DNA of 64,000 nt from Phycisphaerae bacterium (GTDB taxonomy: Bacteria; Planctomycetota; Phycisphaerae; JAJVII01). Location of the stretch: the NCBI GenBank assembly GCA_022072085.1, contig JAJVII010000018.1, positions 62,001-126,000 of the forward strand, given 5' to 3'. Position numbers and translations under genes: made by a program. The notes below the pieces were generated by a model. That model was given only the letters and a program-made list of their open reading frames with translations, was not told where the DNA came from and did no database searches. Positions 24,919 to 33,906 of this stretch are shown piece by piece (within the stretch, counting starts at the first letter, position 1; each line of letters starts with the position of its first letter).

Positions 24919-26031
24919 CTATTTCCGTCGGCTGGATTGGATGCGTTGGCGGATTCGCTCCAGGGCGTCGGAGACGGCGTCGGGCGTGCCTTGCTGCTGT
25001 GGCGGCGGGGGCGGGGGCGGCGGAACAGGCGCGGACTCCTGGACCGCCGGCGCCGACGGTCTGACCGGCGGGGTCTCGCGCAGCGGCGGGCGCCGCGGCG
25101 GCACAGCCGGCTTCTTGCGCTGGGGCTTGATCTGGCGCTGCGGAGGTCGCGGGCGCTCGATCCTCTGCGGCGGCGGCGGTGCGACCGGCTCGACGCGCTG
25201 GACCGTCGGCCGCTGCGGCGCCCGCGACGCCTCGACCGGCTCGTCGTTGAGCACCTGGCTGAGGTCCAGGTCCGCCCCCCCGGCGGCCGGGTCGTTGCGC
25301 GACACGCGGGTCTGCGTCAGCGGAGGAACGTAGCCGGCCGACTCGCCCACCGGCGCGACCGCGGCCACCGACGGCGGCGTCCATTCCGGGGCGCCCTCCT
25401 CCTCGGTCGGCACGCCGATGGTCACCCGCCCTCCCCCGGGCCGACGCGCCCGGGCAACGATCTTCAGCGGCCCGTCGGTCGCTTCGTAGAGATCGCCGGG
25501 CGACACCCGGTCCGAGCCCGTGCTGCCGGACGCGCCGGCCGTCATCGGCCCGGACTGGAGCCACTCCGACATCGCCGGTCCGCTGAGCGTCCGCCGCCAC
25601 AGCGCCGTGCCGACGTCCACCCGCTCGACGAAGTCGATCGGATCGTCGAAGACGACGTCCTGCACCGCCTGGCCGTGATAGCTCGCCGCCGCCAGGTTGC
25701 ACGAGCGCACGCCGTCGCCCAGTTCGCCGTCCAGCTTGAAGGCGTCGGTGTCAACCAGCCGCCAGGGGTCGAAGAAGAACAAGTCGGCCAGCCGCGGCAG
25801 GGCCTTGGGCGACAGCTTGTAGAGATCCTCCAGGCGGCCTTCGTAGACCAGTTCCATGCCCTGGAAGCGGAGGTGGTCCGACGGCGCCGCCAGCCAGCCC
25901 CACTGGCGGCTGGCCACCAGGACCATCTTGATTTCGCCGGCCTGATTGAAGCAGGGGAAGACGGCCTGGCAGGCAACGACACTGTTGCTGCAAATCCAGG
26001 CGATGTCCTGAAGCTTGTATTGTTCGACCAT
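24919..26031 (-). CDS. Hypothetical protein with proline-rich C terminus
   Basis: A 370-residue protein of no family I recognise. The first 160 residues look globular (QDIAWICSNSVVACQAVF, LADLFFFDPWRLVD, ASYHGQAVQDVVFDDPIDFV). The segment 160-240 is mixed, and from about 270 to 360 it is rich in proline, arginine and glutamine, ending in a short charged helix (SDALERIRQRIQSSRRK). There is no signal peptide or membrane segment, so it is probably cytoplasmic. The ATG at 26031 follows GGGGGCAGGCAC. Another in-frame ATG at 26076 is less likely because the conserved-looking part starts at VEQYKLQD. Confidence 0.7.
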   Translation of the reverse strand: MVEQYKLQDIAWICSNSVVACQAVFPCFNQAGEIKMVLVASRQWGWLAAPSDHLRFQGMELVYEGRLEDLYKLSPKALPRLADLFFFDPWRLVDTDAFKLDGELGDGVRSCNLAAASYHGQAVQDVVFDDPIDFVERVDVGTALWRRTLSGPAMSEWLQSGPMTAGASGSTGSDRVSPGDLYEATDGPLKIVARARRPGGGRVTIGVPTEEEGAPEWTPPSVAAVAPVGESAGYVPPLTQTRVSRNDPAAGGADLDLSQVLNDEPVEASRAPQRPTVQRVEPVAPPPPQRIERPRPPQRQIKPQRKKPAVPPRRPPLRETPPVRPSAPAVQESAPVPPPPPPPPQQQGTPDAVSDALERIRQRIQSSRRK

Positions 26032-26077
26032 GTGCCTGCCCCCGAACCGGCGCCGTTGAACGAAGTCCCACCACAAC

Positions 26078-26104
26078 AGTATCGAACCGCCGCCGCGGCG
26101 GCAA
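26078..26104 (-). promoter_or_regulatory. Possible promoter of the proline-rich protein gene
   Basis: On the minus strand TTGCCG (26104-26099) and GATACT (26083-26078) with a 15-base spacer, about 45 bases upstream of the ATG at 26031. The same GATACT box occurs in the LRR-gene promoter. Confidence 0.35.
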
Positions 26105-26197
26105 CCCCCCGTGCGTTACACTTCGCGAGCGAGTCTGTAACCGCGCCCCTGCACCGCCCGCGTAACTGTGAGACCGCGACTCCGCCGCCCCCGCGGC

Positions 26198-28384
26198 TTA
26201 CTTCACGTTCGCCCGGCGTCCCAGTTCGTATAGCCCGTCGATGGCGGCGTCGCGCAGCGAGGCGTCGTCCATCAGGCCTGCCAGCCGCCGGACCCGGCCC
26301 GCCGTCGCACCGGGCAGGCAGCCGAGGGCCGTCGCCGCGGCCATGCGGACCGGCTTGGGCTGGTCGGATGCCAGCTTCGCCTCGACCTTGGCGATGAACG
26401 GACTGCCGGAGATGACCTGCGGCGAAAGGTCCGCCAGCGCCGCGACGGCCGCCGCCTGCACGTAGATGTCCTTGTCGTCGCAGCACGCCAGCAGCGGCCG
26501 GGCCGCGGCGTCGGCGGGCGGTCCGCCGATCTGGGCCAGCGCCTCGCATGCCCCGTAGCGGACCTCGCTGTCGGGCGAGCCCAGCGCCTCGATCAGCGGC
26601 TGCACCGCGGGCGTCCCGATCCGCGCCAGCGACAGCCCGGCCGCCATCCGCACCAGTCGCTCCTTGTCGCCCAGCGCCTTGACCAGCGCCGGCACGGCGA
26701 CCGACGCCGCCGGCCCGATGCGGCCCAGGGCGGCTGACGCCTCGCGGCGCACCAGCCGATTGTCGTCGCTCAGCATCGTCACCAGCGGCTTGACCGCCGC
26801 CGGTCCGATCGCAACGAGTACGGCGAACGACTTGCTGCTGAGGCCGGCCGACGCCTGGCGCCTGGCGTCCAGTTCGGCGTATCTTTCCAGGGTCTTGGCG
26901 ATCAGCTTCTCGGTCTCGGCCCGGCGGGCCGGGTCCTTCTCGCCGGCGGCCTGGGCGCGGAGCTGGTCGGCTGCCGCCATCATGCGGTCGGCGTCGGCCT
27001 GGTATCGCGGACCGGCTGCCGACTCGCTGGCGACGATGCCGGCGAGCATCATGGTCGCCGGCTCAGCCGACGAGCCCAGCAACTCCAGCGCATCCAGGCA
27101 GGCGCTGCGCAGGGCCGGCGGGTAGTCGTTGGTCAGATGCCGCACGAGGGGACTGACCGACGTGGACGCCGCCTTGGCGCCCAGCATCCCCAGCAGCTGG
27201 GCCCCGGCGCCGGCCAGCAGGGGGTCGGGGTCGTCCAGCAGCTTGACGGCCGGGGGCGCGGTGGTCGGCCCGATGGCCGCCAGCGTCGCGACGACCAGGC
27301 CCGGCACCGGCCAGGCGCGGTCGCGCAGCAGCTTGAACAGCCGGTCGGTCGCCGGCGCCGCCGCCGGTCCCATCGCCCGCAGCGTCTCAACGGCCGCCAC
27401 GCGGCGTGTGCCCATCGGCTTGTCCAGTTGCTCGATCACCAGGTCCAGCGCCGGCGCCGCCGCGGGCCCCAGGCGGATCAGCGCCCGCTCAGCCGCCTGA
27501 TGCGCGTAGAGCGGTCCCAGCACCTCCGGCCCGGTCTCACCGGTCGGGGCCTCGGGCGGGTCCTGGGACCAGGCGATCTCGATCAGCCTGGGGACTGCCG
27601 GCCCAGCCGCGGCGCCCAGCCCGCCCAACGCCTTGGCAGCCGCCATGCGACGGCGCCAGTCCTTGTCGCTCAGCCAGCCGATCAGCCTGGGAGCGGCGTC
27701 CGCAGCGTCCGGGCCGATTCGGCCGATCGCCTCGGCGACGCCCATGAGGACCGCGGGCCGATCGTCGCGCAGCCCGGCCAGCAGCGCCGGGACCGCCGCC
27801 TTGCCGACGGCCGCCAGCGCGGTCACGACCGGCTCGTCCAGCCCCTCGCCCGGCTTGGACAGGGTCGCGACGAGGGCCTCGCCCGTCTCGGCGGCCCGCG
27901 AGCCCAGCCGGACGATCAGCATGGCCGCGGCGATCCGCAGCGGCGGGGGCTGGTCCGGATCGAGCTGCTGCCGCAGTTCGCGCAGCAGCGCGGCGTCGGG
28001 CGTCAGCCCCTCGGCGAACTGCCAGATCGCCCGCAGCACGTAGATGCGGAAATACGGGTCACCGTCGTTGATGCCCTTCCTCAGCGCGGGCAACGCCGCC
28101 GGTCCGATGCGCCCCAGCGCCTGGCAGGCCGCCTCGCCCAGGTCGGGCTCCTTCATCACCTTCACCAGGGCCGGGGCCGCCGACGCGGCTGCCGGTCCCA
28201 GTCGGCCCAAGTCGCGCACGGCGGCCAGGCGGACCTTCGCGTCGGCGTCCAGCAGATGGGCGGCGATCGGATCGACGGCGGCCTTGAGGGCGGCCTGGAG
28301 GCCGTCGTCGGCCTGCGCCGGGGCGGCGGCGAACAGGAGAGTCGCGATCGGGATCGCAAGCGACGCGGCGGCGAGTCGTTTCAT
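26198..28384 (-). CDS. Exported HEAT-repeat protein
   Basis: A 728-residue protein with a signal peptide (MKRLAAASLAIPIATLLFAAAPAQA). It consists almost wholly of PBS-lyase/HEAT-type helical repeats, with recurring units like VRLAAVRDLGRLGPAAASAA, GEAACQALGRIGPAALPAL and VRREASAALGRIGPAASVAV, about fifteen copies. A charged helical break lies near residues 450-540 (ADQLRAQAAGEKDPARRAE). HEAT repeats form a protein-binding solenoid; secreted versions are frequent in planctomycetes, with unknown partners. The ATG at 28384 opens the signal peptide; the frame continues to 28489 without a better start. A -10-like TACAAT lies on the minus strand at 28432-28427. Confidence 0.88.
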   Translation of the reverse strand: MKRLAAASLAIPIATLLFAAAPAQADDGLQAALKAAVDPIAAHLLDADAKVRLAAVRDLGRLGPAAASAAPALVKVMKEPDLGEAACQALGRIGPAALPALRKGINDGDPYFRIYVLRAIWQFAEGLTPDAALLRELRQQLDPDQPPPLRIAAAMLIVRLGSRAAETGEALVATLSKPGEGLDEPVVTALAAVGKAAVPALLAGLRDDRPAVLMGVAEAIGRIGPDAADAAPRLIGWLSDKDWRRRMAAAKALGGLGAAAGPAVPRLIEIAWSQDPPEAPTGETGPEVLGPLYAHQAAERALIRLGPAAAPALDLVIEQLDKPMGTRRVAAVETLRAMGPAAAPATDRLFKLLRDRAWPVPGLVVATLAAIGPTTAPPAVKLLDDPDPLLAGAGAQLLGMLGAKAASTSVSPLVRHLTNDYPPALRSACLDALELLGSSAEPATMMLAGIVASESAAGPRYQADADRMMAAADQLRAQAAGEKDPARRAETEKLIAKTLERYAELDARRQASAGLSSKSFAVLVAIGPAAVKPLVTMLSDDNRLVRREASAALGRIGPAASVAVPALVKALGDKERLVRMAAGLSLARIGTPAVQPLIEALGSPDSEVRYGACEALAQIGGPPADAAARPLLACCDDKDIYVQAAAVAALADLSPQVISGSPFIAKVEAKLASDQPKPVRMAAATALGCLPGATAGRVRRLAGLMDDASLRDAAIDGLYELGRRANVK

Positions 28385-28521
28385 CTGGCGGCCCTGCCAT
28401 GAGGATCGGGTGCGTTCGAGCGCGCCATTGTATCGCACATTCGCCCGCGCGGGCAGAGTAATGAGCCCTGCATGAGGAGTGCATGCCACGGCGGCGGAAC
28501 TGCTTCTGCAATTCAGTTTGC

Positions 28522-28546
28522 CGCTGAGACGCAGAGGCGCTGAGAG
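28522..28546. repeat. CGCTGAGACGCAGAGGCGCTGAG intergenic repeat
   Basis: A short repeat built from the words CGCTGAGA and CGCAGAGG, in the gap between the HEAT gene and the frameshifted small gene. Words of this kind are scattered in many planctomycete genomes (from memory). Confidence 0.45.
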
Positions 28547-28570
28547 AAAGAACCCGGATGAACGGAGAGG

Positions 28571-28877
28571 TTACGGGGCGTCGGGGGACTGCTCGATGCG
28601 GCGGTAGTAATCCTTCACGGCGGCCTCATGGCGCGGCGGGATCTCCTGCTCGCAGATGGCCTCGGCTGCCGCGTCGCGGGCCGACTGCGCGGCGTCGGGT
28701 GAGCTGCTTGAGCGCGTCGGTCTGCTGAAACTCCTTGCCACTGCCGAAACACTCGAGGTCGTCGGCCAGTTCGCCCAGCTTACGGATCGCCTCGCGGCGG
28801 ACCTGCGGCGGGGCGAGGCGGTCCAGTTCGCCCGCAGCCGCCGAGAGCTTCGCGTCGCCCAGTGCAAGTCGGATCAC
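28571..28877 (-). pseudogene. Frameshifted small gene coupled to the nitroreductase
   Basis: Two overlapping minus-strand frames join into one protein of about 101 residues if one base is removed. The first part starts at GTG 28877, whose GTGA overlaps the nitroreductase stop, and reads IRLALGDAKLSAAAGELD to DALKQLT. The second part, in the next frame, reads DAAQSARDAAAEAICEQEIP to EQSPDAP and a stop at 28571. The break lies in the G triplet at 28697-28699 (CTCACCCGAC on the coding strand), where deleting one C restores QLTDAAQ. The family is not recognised; it is helical and charged. Either a recent inactivation or a sequencing error. Confidence 0.7.
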
Positions 28878-29386
28878 CGGCAGCCGAAGCGGTTGTAGTG
28901 GGTGACCTCGGCGGGCGCGGGCTTGGCCGGGCGGGCAGGGATGGCAACGGGTCGGCCGACGGGCGTCAGGCTCCAGATGCGCAGCCCGCCGGGCACGCCC
29001 AGCTCCCGGCGGAGCAGGTCTTCGCTCCGCCGCAGGGCGCCTTCGACCCAGCAGCCGGCGTAGCCGAGCGCCGTCGCCGCCAGCAGCATGTTCTGCATGG
29101 CCGCGGAGGCGTCCTGCACCCAGAACTCCATGCCGAAGTCGGTCGCCCGCGGCTCGACCAGCAGGACGATGGCCGCCGGCGCCCCGGCCAGCGCCCGGCT
29201 GACGGGCCTGATGCGGTCCATGAGCCCCGGGTCGTCGATGATGACGTATTGCCGCAACTGGAGGTTGCAGCCGGAGGGGGCCTCGACCCCGGCAGCCACG
29301 ATCCGCTGGAGCGTTTCGCGCGGGACGGGCTCGGGGAGATACTGCCGGACGCTGCGCCGCGTGTCGATGGCTTCGAAGAATTCCAT
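28874..29386 (-). CDS. Nitroreductase-family protein
   Basis: A 170-residue member of the FMN-dependent nitroreductase fold. The N terminus has the family motif EAIDTRRSVRQYLPEPV, then APSGCNLQLRQYVII (the FMN-contacting region), and the middle has DASAAMQNMLLAATALGYAG. The C-terminal part is short (VGRPVAIPARPAKP), as in the smaller members. It probably reduces a nitro or quinone group, or acts in cofactor chemistry; the substrate is unknown. ATG 29386 is supported by AGGAG ten bases upstream; the longer frame to 29560 lacks any such signal. The stop overlaps the GTG of the frameshifted gene. Confidence 0.9.
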   Translation of the reverse strand: MEFFEAIDTRRSVRQYLPEPVPRETLQRIVAAGVEAPSGCNLQLRQYVIIDDPGLMDRIRPVSRALAGAPAAIVLLVEPRATDFGMEFWVQDASAAMQNMLLAATALGYAGCWVEGALRRSEDLLRRELGVPGGLRIWSLTPVGRPVAIPARPAKPAPAEVTHYNRFGCR

Positions 29387-29458
29387 GCCGGGCTCCTGAT
29401 TGGAATTGTCCGCATCTCGGATACTCCATGGCCGTTCGCTTGGCAAGCCCGCAACCGC

Positions 29459-29487
29459 TGGGCAGGTGAGGCGCAGCCGGTTAGAAT
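29459..29487 (+). promoter_or_regulatory. Possible promoter of the PcRGLX/YetA-like gene
   Basis: TGGGCA (29459-29464) and TAGAAT (29482-29487), 17 bases apart, about 85 bases before the GTG at 29575. Confidence 0.3.
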
Positions 29488-29574
29488 CGCGGAACATTGT
29501 CCGGCTGCGGCGGCTTGGGGGTTGTTGTGGAGCACGCGACCAGACGAGACAAACTCTCATTCGGAGAACTCACC

Positions 29575-32172
29575 GTGGAGAACACAAGGGCATCTGGCTG
29601 GCTGGGCGCAATGGTCGGTCTGTTCGTCGGGCTGTCGGCGGGCGCGGCCGCCCGGGCGATGGACGTGGCGCTGAAGGTCGAGGAGCCGGCCGGCGTCGCC
29701 CGGGTGGCCGACCCCTGCCGCAGCGGCATCCCGCTGGTCCCCGGCGCGGTCATTGACGAGAAGAAGCTGAAGCTGACCGACGACAAGGGCGCCGAGGTCC
29801 CCGCGCAGTTCCGCGTGATCAACCGCCGACCGGCCGGCGACATCGAGTGGGTCTGCGTCGACTTCCTCGCGGACGTGCCGGCCAAGGGGACGGCGGTCTA
29901 TCACCTGACCGACGGCGGGCCGGCCAAGCCGGTCGAGCCGGGGGTGAAGCTCGAAGAGACCGACGACGCAATCACGGCCGTCACCGGCCCGCTGAAACTG
30001 GTGATCTCGAAGAAGAAGTTTCAGGGCATGGGAGAGGTGTCGATCGACCCGGACGGCAGCGGCAACTTGAAGTTCGTGCCCGCGTCCGCCGGCGGGGCCC
30101 TGGTCATCAAGGGCGTGGACGGGCAGGTCTACCGCAGCGACGTCAACGCGACGGCGCCGCTGAAGGTGTCGGTCGAGGAGTCCGGCCCGCTGCACGCGGT
30201 GATCCGCATCGACGGCCAGATGACGTGCATGACCAAGGACGGCAAGGACTACACCTATCCGACCTACAACCAGAAGACCAAGGAGGTGAAGGTCGACGGC
30301 GTGCGCGGGGCCAACCGCGACGGCTCGCTGGGCTTCACCGTGCGCATCCACCTGTGGAAGGGCCAGAGCTGGGTGCGGACGTTCGTGACGATGATCAACC
30401 TGGACGGCAAGACCAACAACTGGACCGAGCAGCGGGTCCAGTTCGGCGACTACTTCGGCGAGACCTGCCAGCGCGACGGCAACTACCTGGTCGATGCGGT
30501 GAACTTCGACCTGAACCTCAAGCCGGCCGGCGACCTGAAGTATCGCATCGGCGGCGGCGTCGAGGGCAGCGAGGTCCACTCCGGCGACCTGGCCTCCGGC
30601 GGCAGCGTCGTCCTGCACCAGGACAGCTCAGCCGGGTGGATGTGGCAGGCGACCACCGGCAAGGTCTTCGACGAGCGGCTGGCCAAGAATATCACATTCA
30701 TGAAGAGCAAGGACCAGAAGAAGCCCTACTACGAATATGACGCGTACCAGTTCGAGCTGCTGACCAGGCGCGACGGGTGCAGCTTCATGGGCTACCGCGT
30801 CTGGACCGGCGCCAAGGAACTGGCCCCCAGTTCCACCTCCAGCTTCGCCGACCTGGGCAAGGAGTCGGGCGAGGGGATGCGGGCGCCCGGCTGGATTCAG
30901 GCCGACGACGGCCAGGTGACCGTGACGGCCGGCTGCCGCTGGTTCTGGCAGACGTTCCCCAAGAGCCTGGAGCTTCGCGCCCCCGGGCAGTTGAGCGTCG
31001 GCCTGTGGTCGCAGTACTGGCCTCGGGGACACGTCTTCGAGGGCCACATTCACCGCACGCACGAGCTGGTGTTCGACTTCAACGCCTCGGGCAAGGGGCT
31101 GGACCCCAACAGCCGATTCCTGGCGTTCTCGCAGCGGCTGATCGCGACGCCCGACGCCCGGCACAACCTGGCCAGCCGCGTCTACGGCGACTTCATGCTG
31201 CCCAACCCGACGGACTGGCCCAACTACGAGATGGCCTCGCTGGCGGCCGTCGTGCCGGGCCTGGACCCCAAAGTCAACCCGAGCTGGGCGTCGGGCATGG
31301 AGATCGAGCGAGAGAAGTGCGAGAACTATGACACCTGGAAGTTCGGCGACAGCAACAAGGACAGCTGGCACTATTTCGGGCAGTATCAGGAATTGGACGT
31401 CCCTTACGGCCTGATGGTGCAGTACGCCCGCACGGGCGACCTGCGATTCTTCCGCTTCGCCGAAGAGATCGATCGGTTCCTGCTGGACATCCCGGCCTAC
31501 GGCGGCGGCTACGGGCACCAGATGGGCGAGCCGAGCCACTACTACGCCTACGGGCCTCTGCTCTACGCCGACGCGGCCGCCGAGCCGTTCCTGCGCGACG
31601 CGATCGTGCACAGTCACAGGATCGTCCACCCCGCGCCCTGGCACATGCGGTCGCTGGCGATCGTAATGTGGTCCAACTGGGCGCTGGCCAACGGCTTCGG
31701 CGACGCCGACGGGGCCTATCGCAAGGGCATGGACAGCGCCCTGGCGTACTGGGACAAGGTCTACAACAAGCAGACGCACGACATCGGCGGGTTCAACCAC
31801 AAGGACCAGGTCTTCATGCTGGGCATGGGCTCGGACGCGATGGGCCGATACCTCGAATCCAACCCGGCCGACAAGGTCCGCCGCGAGCAGCTCGTCGAGG
31901 TCTTCCGCAAGTGGATGAAGGACGGAAACCACCCCGACAAGACGACGGCCAACGGCTTCGCGTATGCCTACCGCTTCAGCGGCGACCCGGCGTTCCTCGA
32001 TTTCGCCGCCAAGAACATCTGCGTCGATTCCAAGTTCCCGACGGTCTATCGCACCGGCGTCTGCTCAGCCAAGAACTGGTCGGAGACCGTCTCCAGCCAG
32101 CGGCTGATCCAGGTCTTCCTGCACGACTGGGACAAGCGGCAGCACCCGGAGCGATACAAGGACCTGCCGTAA
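29575..32172 (+). CDS. PcRGLX/YetA-like secreted protein (possible PL26-type lyase)
   Basis: An 865-residue exported protein with an N-terminal signal (GAMVGLFVGLSAGAAARA). The layout fits the PcRGLX/YetA family: a RIFT-barrel N domain (VADPCRSGIPLVPGAVIDEK, WVCVDFLADVPAKGTAVYHL), a central beta-sandwich (VRIHLWKGQSWVRTFVTMIN) and a C-terminal alpha/alpha toroid (QYQELDVPYGLMVQYARTGD, GEPSHYYAYGPLLYADAAAE). In fungi this family includes exo-rhamnogalacturonan lyase (PL26), so polysaccharide cleavage is a reasonable inference; the catalytic residues were not checked. GTG at 29575 has GGAG nine bases upstream and starts just before the signal peptide. A terminator follows. Confidence 0.78.
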   Translation: MENTRASGWLGAMVGLFVGLSAGAAARAMDVALKVEEPAGVARVADPCRSGIPLVPGAVIDEKKLKLTDDKGAEVPAQFRVINRRPAGDIEWVCVDFLADVPAKGTAVYHLTDGGPAKPVEPGVKLEETDDAITAVTGPLKLVISKKKFQGMGEVSIDPDGSGNLKFVPASAGGALVIKGVDGQVYRSDVNATAPLKVSVEESGPLHAVIRIDGQMTCMTKDGKDYTYPTYNQKTKEVKVDGVRGANRDGSLGFTVRIHLWKGQSWVRTFVTMINLDGKTNNWTEQRVQFGDYFGETCQRDGNYLVDAVNFDLNLKPAGDLKYRIGGGVEGSEVHSGDLASGGSVVLHQDSSAGWMWQATTGKVFDERLAKNITFMKSKDQKKPYYEYDAYQFELLTRRDGCSFMGYRVWTGAKELAPSSTSSFADLGKESGEGMRAPGWIQADDGQVTVTAGCRWFWQTFPKSLELRAPGQLSVGLWSQYWPRGHVFEGHIHRTHELVFDFNASGKGLDPNSRFLAFSQRLIATPDARHNLASRVYGDFMLPNPTDWPNYEMASLAAVVPGLDPKVNPSWASGMEIEREKCENYDTWKFGDSNKDSWHYFGQYQELDVPYGLMVQYARTGDLRFFRFAEEIDRFLLDIPAYGGGYGHQMGEPSHYYAYGPLLYADAAAEPFLRDAIVHSHRIVHPAPWHMRSLAIVMWSNWALANGFGDADGAYRKGMDSALAYWDKVYNKQTHDIGGFNHKDQVFMLGMGSDAMGRYLESNPADKVRREQLVEVFRKWMKDGNHPDKTTANGFAYAYRFSGDPAFLDFAAKNICVDSKFPTVYRTGVCSAKNWSETVSSQRLIQVFLHDWDKRQHPERYKDLP

Positions 32173-32207
32173 GGCGCGGAGCGGTTCGCTAGCAGCCACC
32201 GTTAACT

Positions 32208-32240
32208 GAGCCCCGGGGGAAGACTCCCGAGGCTCTCTTC
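32208..32240. terminator. Bidirectional terminator between convergent genes
   Basis: GAGCCCCGGG (32208-32217) pairs with CCCGAGGCTC (32226-32235) with one mismatch, between the convergent genes ending at 32172 and 32284. The pyrimidine-rich tail CTCTTC follows on the plus strand. Confidence 0.6.
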
Positions 32241-32283
32241 TCCATGCGGTCGAGGCCTCTCGGGCGAGCCCGGTTACCGGCGG

Positions 32284-33867
32284 TCAAAACAGCGCGTCCA
32301 TGCCGAGCGTGTCGGCCGTCCTCGTCCGCCAGCGAATGGCTTCCTCGGCCCGCAGGAAGTCGATGGGGTTGTAGTCGTCGCGCAGAACGAACGCGCCGTC
32401 CAGGTTCGGCGTGACGGTCAGTTCCTCGATGGCGTAGAGCACCTCGGCGCCGCGGGCCACGCCCAGGGACTCCATCCAGCCGTTGTTGAACTCGATCGGC
32501 CGATCGGCTGCGAACAGCGTGATCGTCTGCACGTCGTCGGAGTGTTCGCCCCTGACGGCCCGCACGTGCCGGAACACCTTGCTCAGCGTCAGGTAGAGGC
32601 AGGCGAACGCCTTGCCCGTCGGCGCCCCGATGTAGTTCATCGCCAGCACGCCGCCGGGCTTGAGCACCGCCCGGGCCGACTCGAACGCCTCGCGGCTGGC
32701 CAGGTGGAAGGGGAACACGTCGCCGGAGTAGGTGTCGATCACGCAGAAGTCGTACTTGCGCGTACAGCGGTCGAGATACTGCCGGCCGTCGGCGGCCTCG
32801 GCCCGTCCCGTGAACGAGAAGAACTCGCCGGCGGTGCGGATGATCTCGGGGTCCAGATCGACCGCGTCGATGTCCATGTCGTAGAGCTTGAGCATCGAGG
32901 CGGTCATGCCGCCGGCCAGCCCGATCAGCAGTACGCTGGAGGCGGCCGGTGCGTCAGTCATGTAGGGCAGGAGCTCCTGGTAGTAGCTGTTGGACAGGCA
33001 TTCCCCCTTGCGCAGCCGGTCGAGGTCCGCCGGCGTGCCCGTCTGCACGATGCCGTCGACGACCAGCAGCCGATAGTCGCCCTTCTGGAGCACGCAGATG
33101 TGGCCGTAGGCCGAGTCGCGGACAGCCAGTATCCTGACCGTCTCGCCTTTGGGCGTGGTGTAGGTGGCCCCGACCTTGCCCGCGGGCGCCGGCAGCAGGC
33201 AGAGCCCCACCGGCACAACGACAGCCGGCACGCCCTTGAAACGCAGCCGCGTCAGCAGCCCGACGACGCCCGTCGCCGCCAGGACGACCGCGGAAATCGC
33301 AAAGCCCGTCGAGGTCCCGAAGCCGGGAATCAGCCACAGGCCCGTCAGCAGCGTGCCGGCCACGCTGCCGAGCGTCGAGATGGCGTAGACGCTGCCGGCG
33401 CGGATTCCCACGCCGCGGCCACCCTGCCCGATCGGGCCCGACGCCGGGTCCGGCCCGCCGCCCTGGCAGAGCATTCGGATGATCGACGGGCTGACCATCC
33501 CCAGCAGGACCAGGGGGAGGAAGAAGATGATCGTCGAACTGGCCAGCGCCCCGCCGCGGATGCCGAACGCCGCGTAGCATCGGCGGATGACGAACGTGAG
33601 GTGCGGGCAGGCCGACAGCAGCCCCGCCGCGATCAGCAGCAGGCCGTAGAGCAGCTCCGGGCGCGGGAAGCGGTCGGAGAGCCACCCGCCCACGAAGTAT
33701 CCCACCGCCAGCGACAGCAGGGTGACCGAGATCATCGCAGCCCAGACGATCACGCTGCCTCCGAAGGCGACGCTGAGCATGCGGGCCCCGAGCAGTTCCA
33801 TCGCCATCACCACCGCGCCGCAGACGGCCGCGGTGATCAGCAGGAGCAAGGCGGAGAATCGACTCAT
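32284..33867 (-). CDS. Membrane-anchored spermidine synthase-like (SpeE-fold) protein
   Basis: A 527-residue protein. The first 220 residues hold about seven hydrophobic helices (LLLITAAVCGAVVMAMELLG, FGGSVIVWAAMISVTLLSLA, STIIFFLPLVLLGM). The second half is a SpeE-like methyltransferase fold with the SAM-type loop LLIGLAGGMTASML, acidic DIDAVDLDPEIIRTA, and FCVIDTYSGDVFPFHL containing the Asp expected in polyamine synthases. Fused membrane/SpeE proteins are widespread in bacteria, usually of unknown substrate. The ATG at 33867 has GAGG upstream. It follows the propeller gene at 33907-36300 with a 39-base gap, so both are likely cotranscribed. Confidence 0.85.
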   Translation of the reverse strand: MSRFSALLLLITAAVCGAVVMAMELLGARMLSVAFGGSVIVWAAMISVTLLSLAVGYFVGGWLSDRFPRPELLYGLLLIAAGLLSACPHLTFVIRRCYAAFGIRGGALASSTIIFFLPLVLLGMVSPSIIRMLCQGGGPDPASGPIGQGGRGVGIRAGSVYAISTLGSVAGTLLTGLWLIPGFGTSTGFAISAVVLAATGVVGLLTRLRFKGVPAVVVPVGLCLLPAPAGKVGATYTTPKGETVRILAVRDSAYGHICVLQKGDYRLLVVDGIVQTGTPADLDRLRKGECLSNSYYQELLPYMTDAPAASSVLLIGLAGGMTASMLKLYDMDIDAVDLDPEIIRTAGEFFSFTGRAEAADGRQYLDRCTRKYDFCVIDTYSGDVFPFHLASREAFESARAVLKPGGVLAMNYIGAPTGKAFACLYLTLSKVFRHVRAVRGEHSDDVQTITLFAADRPIEFNNGWMESLGVARGAEVLYAIEELTVTPNLDGAFVLRDDYNPIDFLRAEEAIRWRTRTADTLGMDALF

Positions 33868-33906
33868 GATGTCAGCCTCGAAGGAGAGGGCTCGCACCGC
33901 AGCCGG

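Noticed and set aside
28690-28705. Programmed frameshift in the small gene after the nitroreductase
   Set aside because: No slippery heptamer, stop codon or downstream structure typical of recoding is visible; a plain insertion or sequencing error is simpler.
29386-29560. N-terminal extension of the nitroreductase
   Set aside because: No ribosome-binding site and no conserved sequence; ATG 29386 has AGGAG and starts the family motif.
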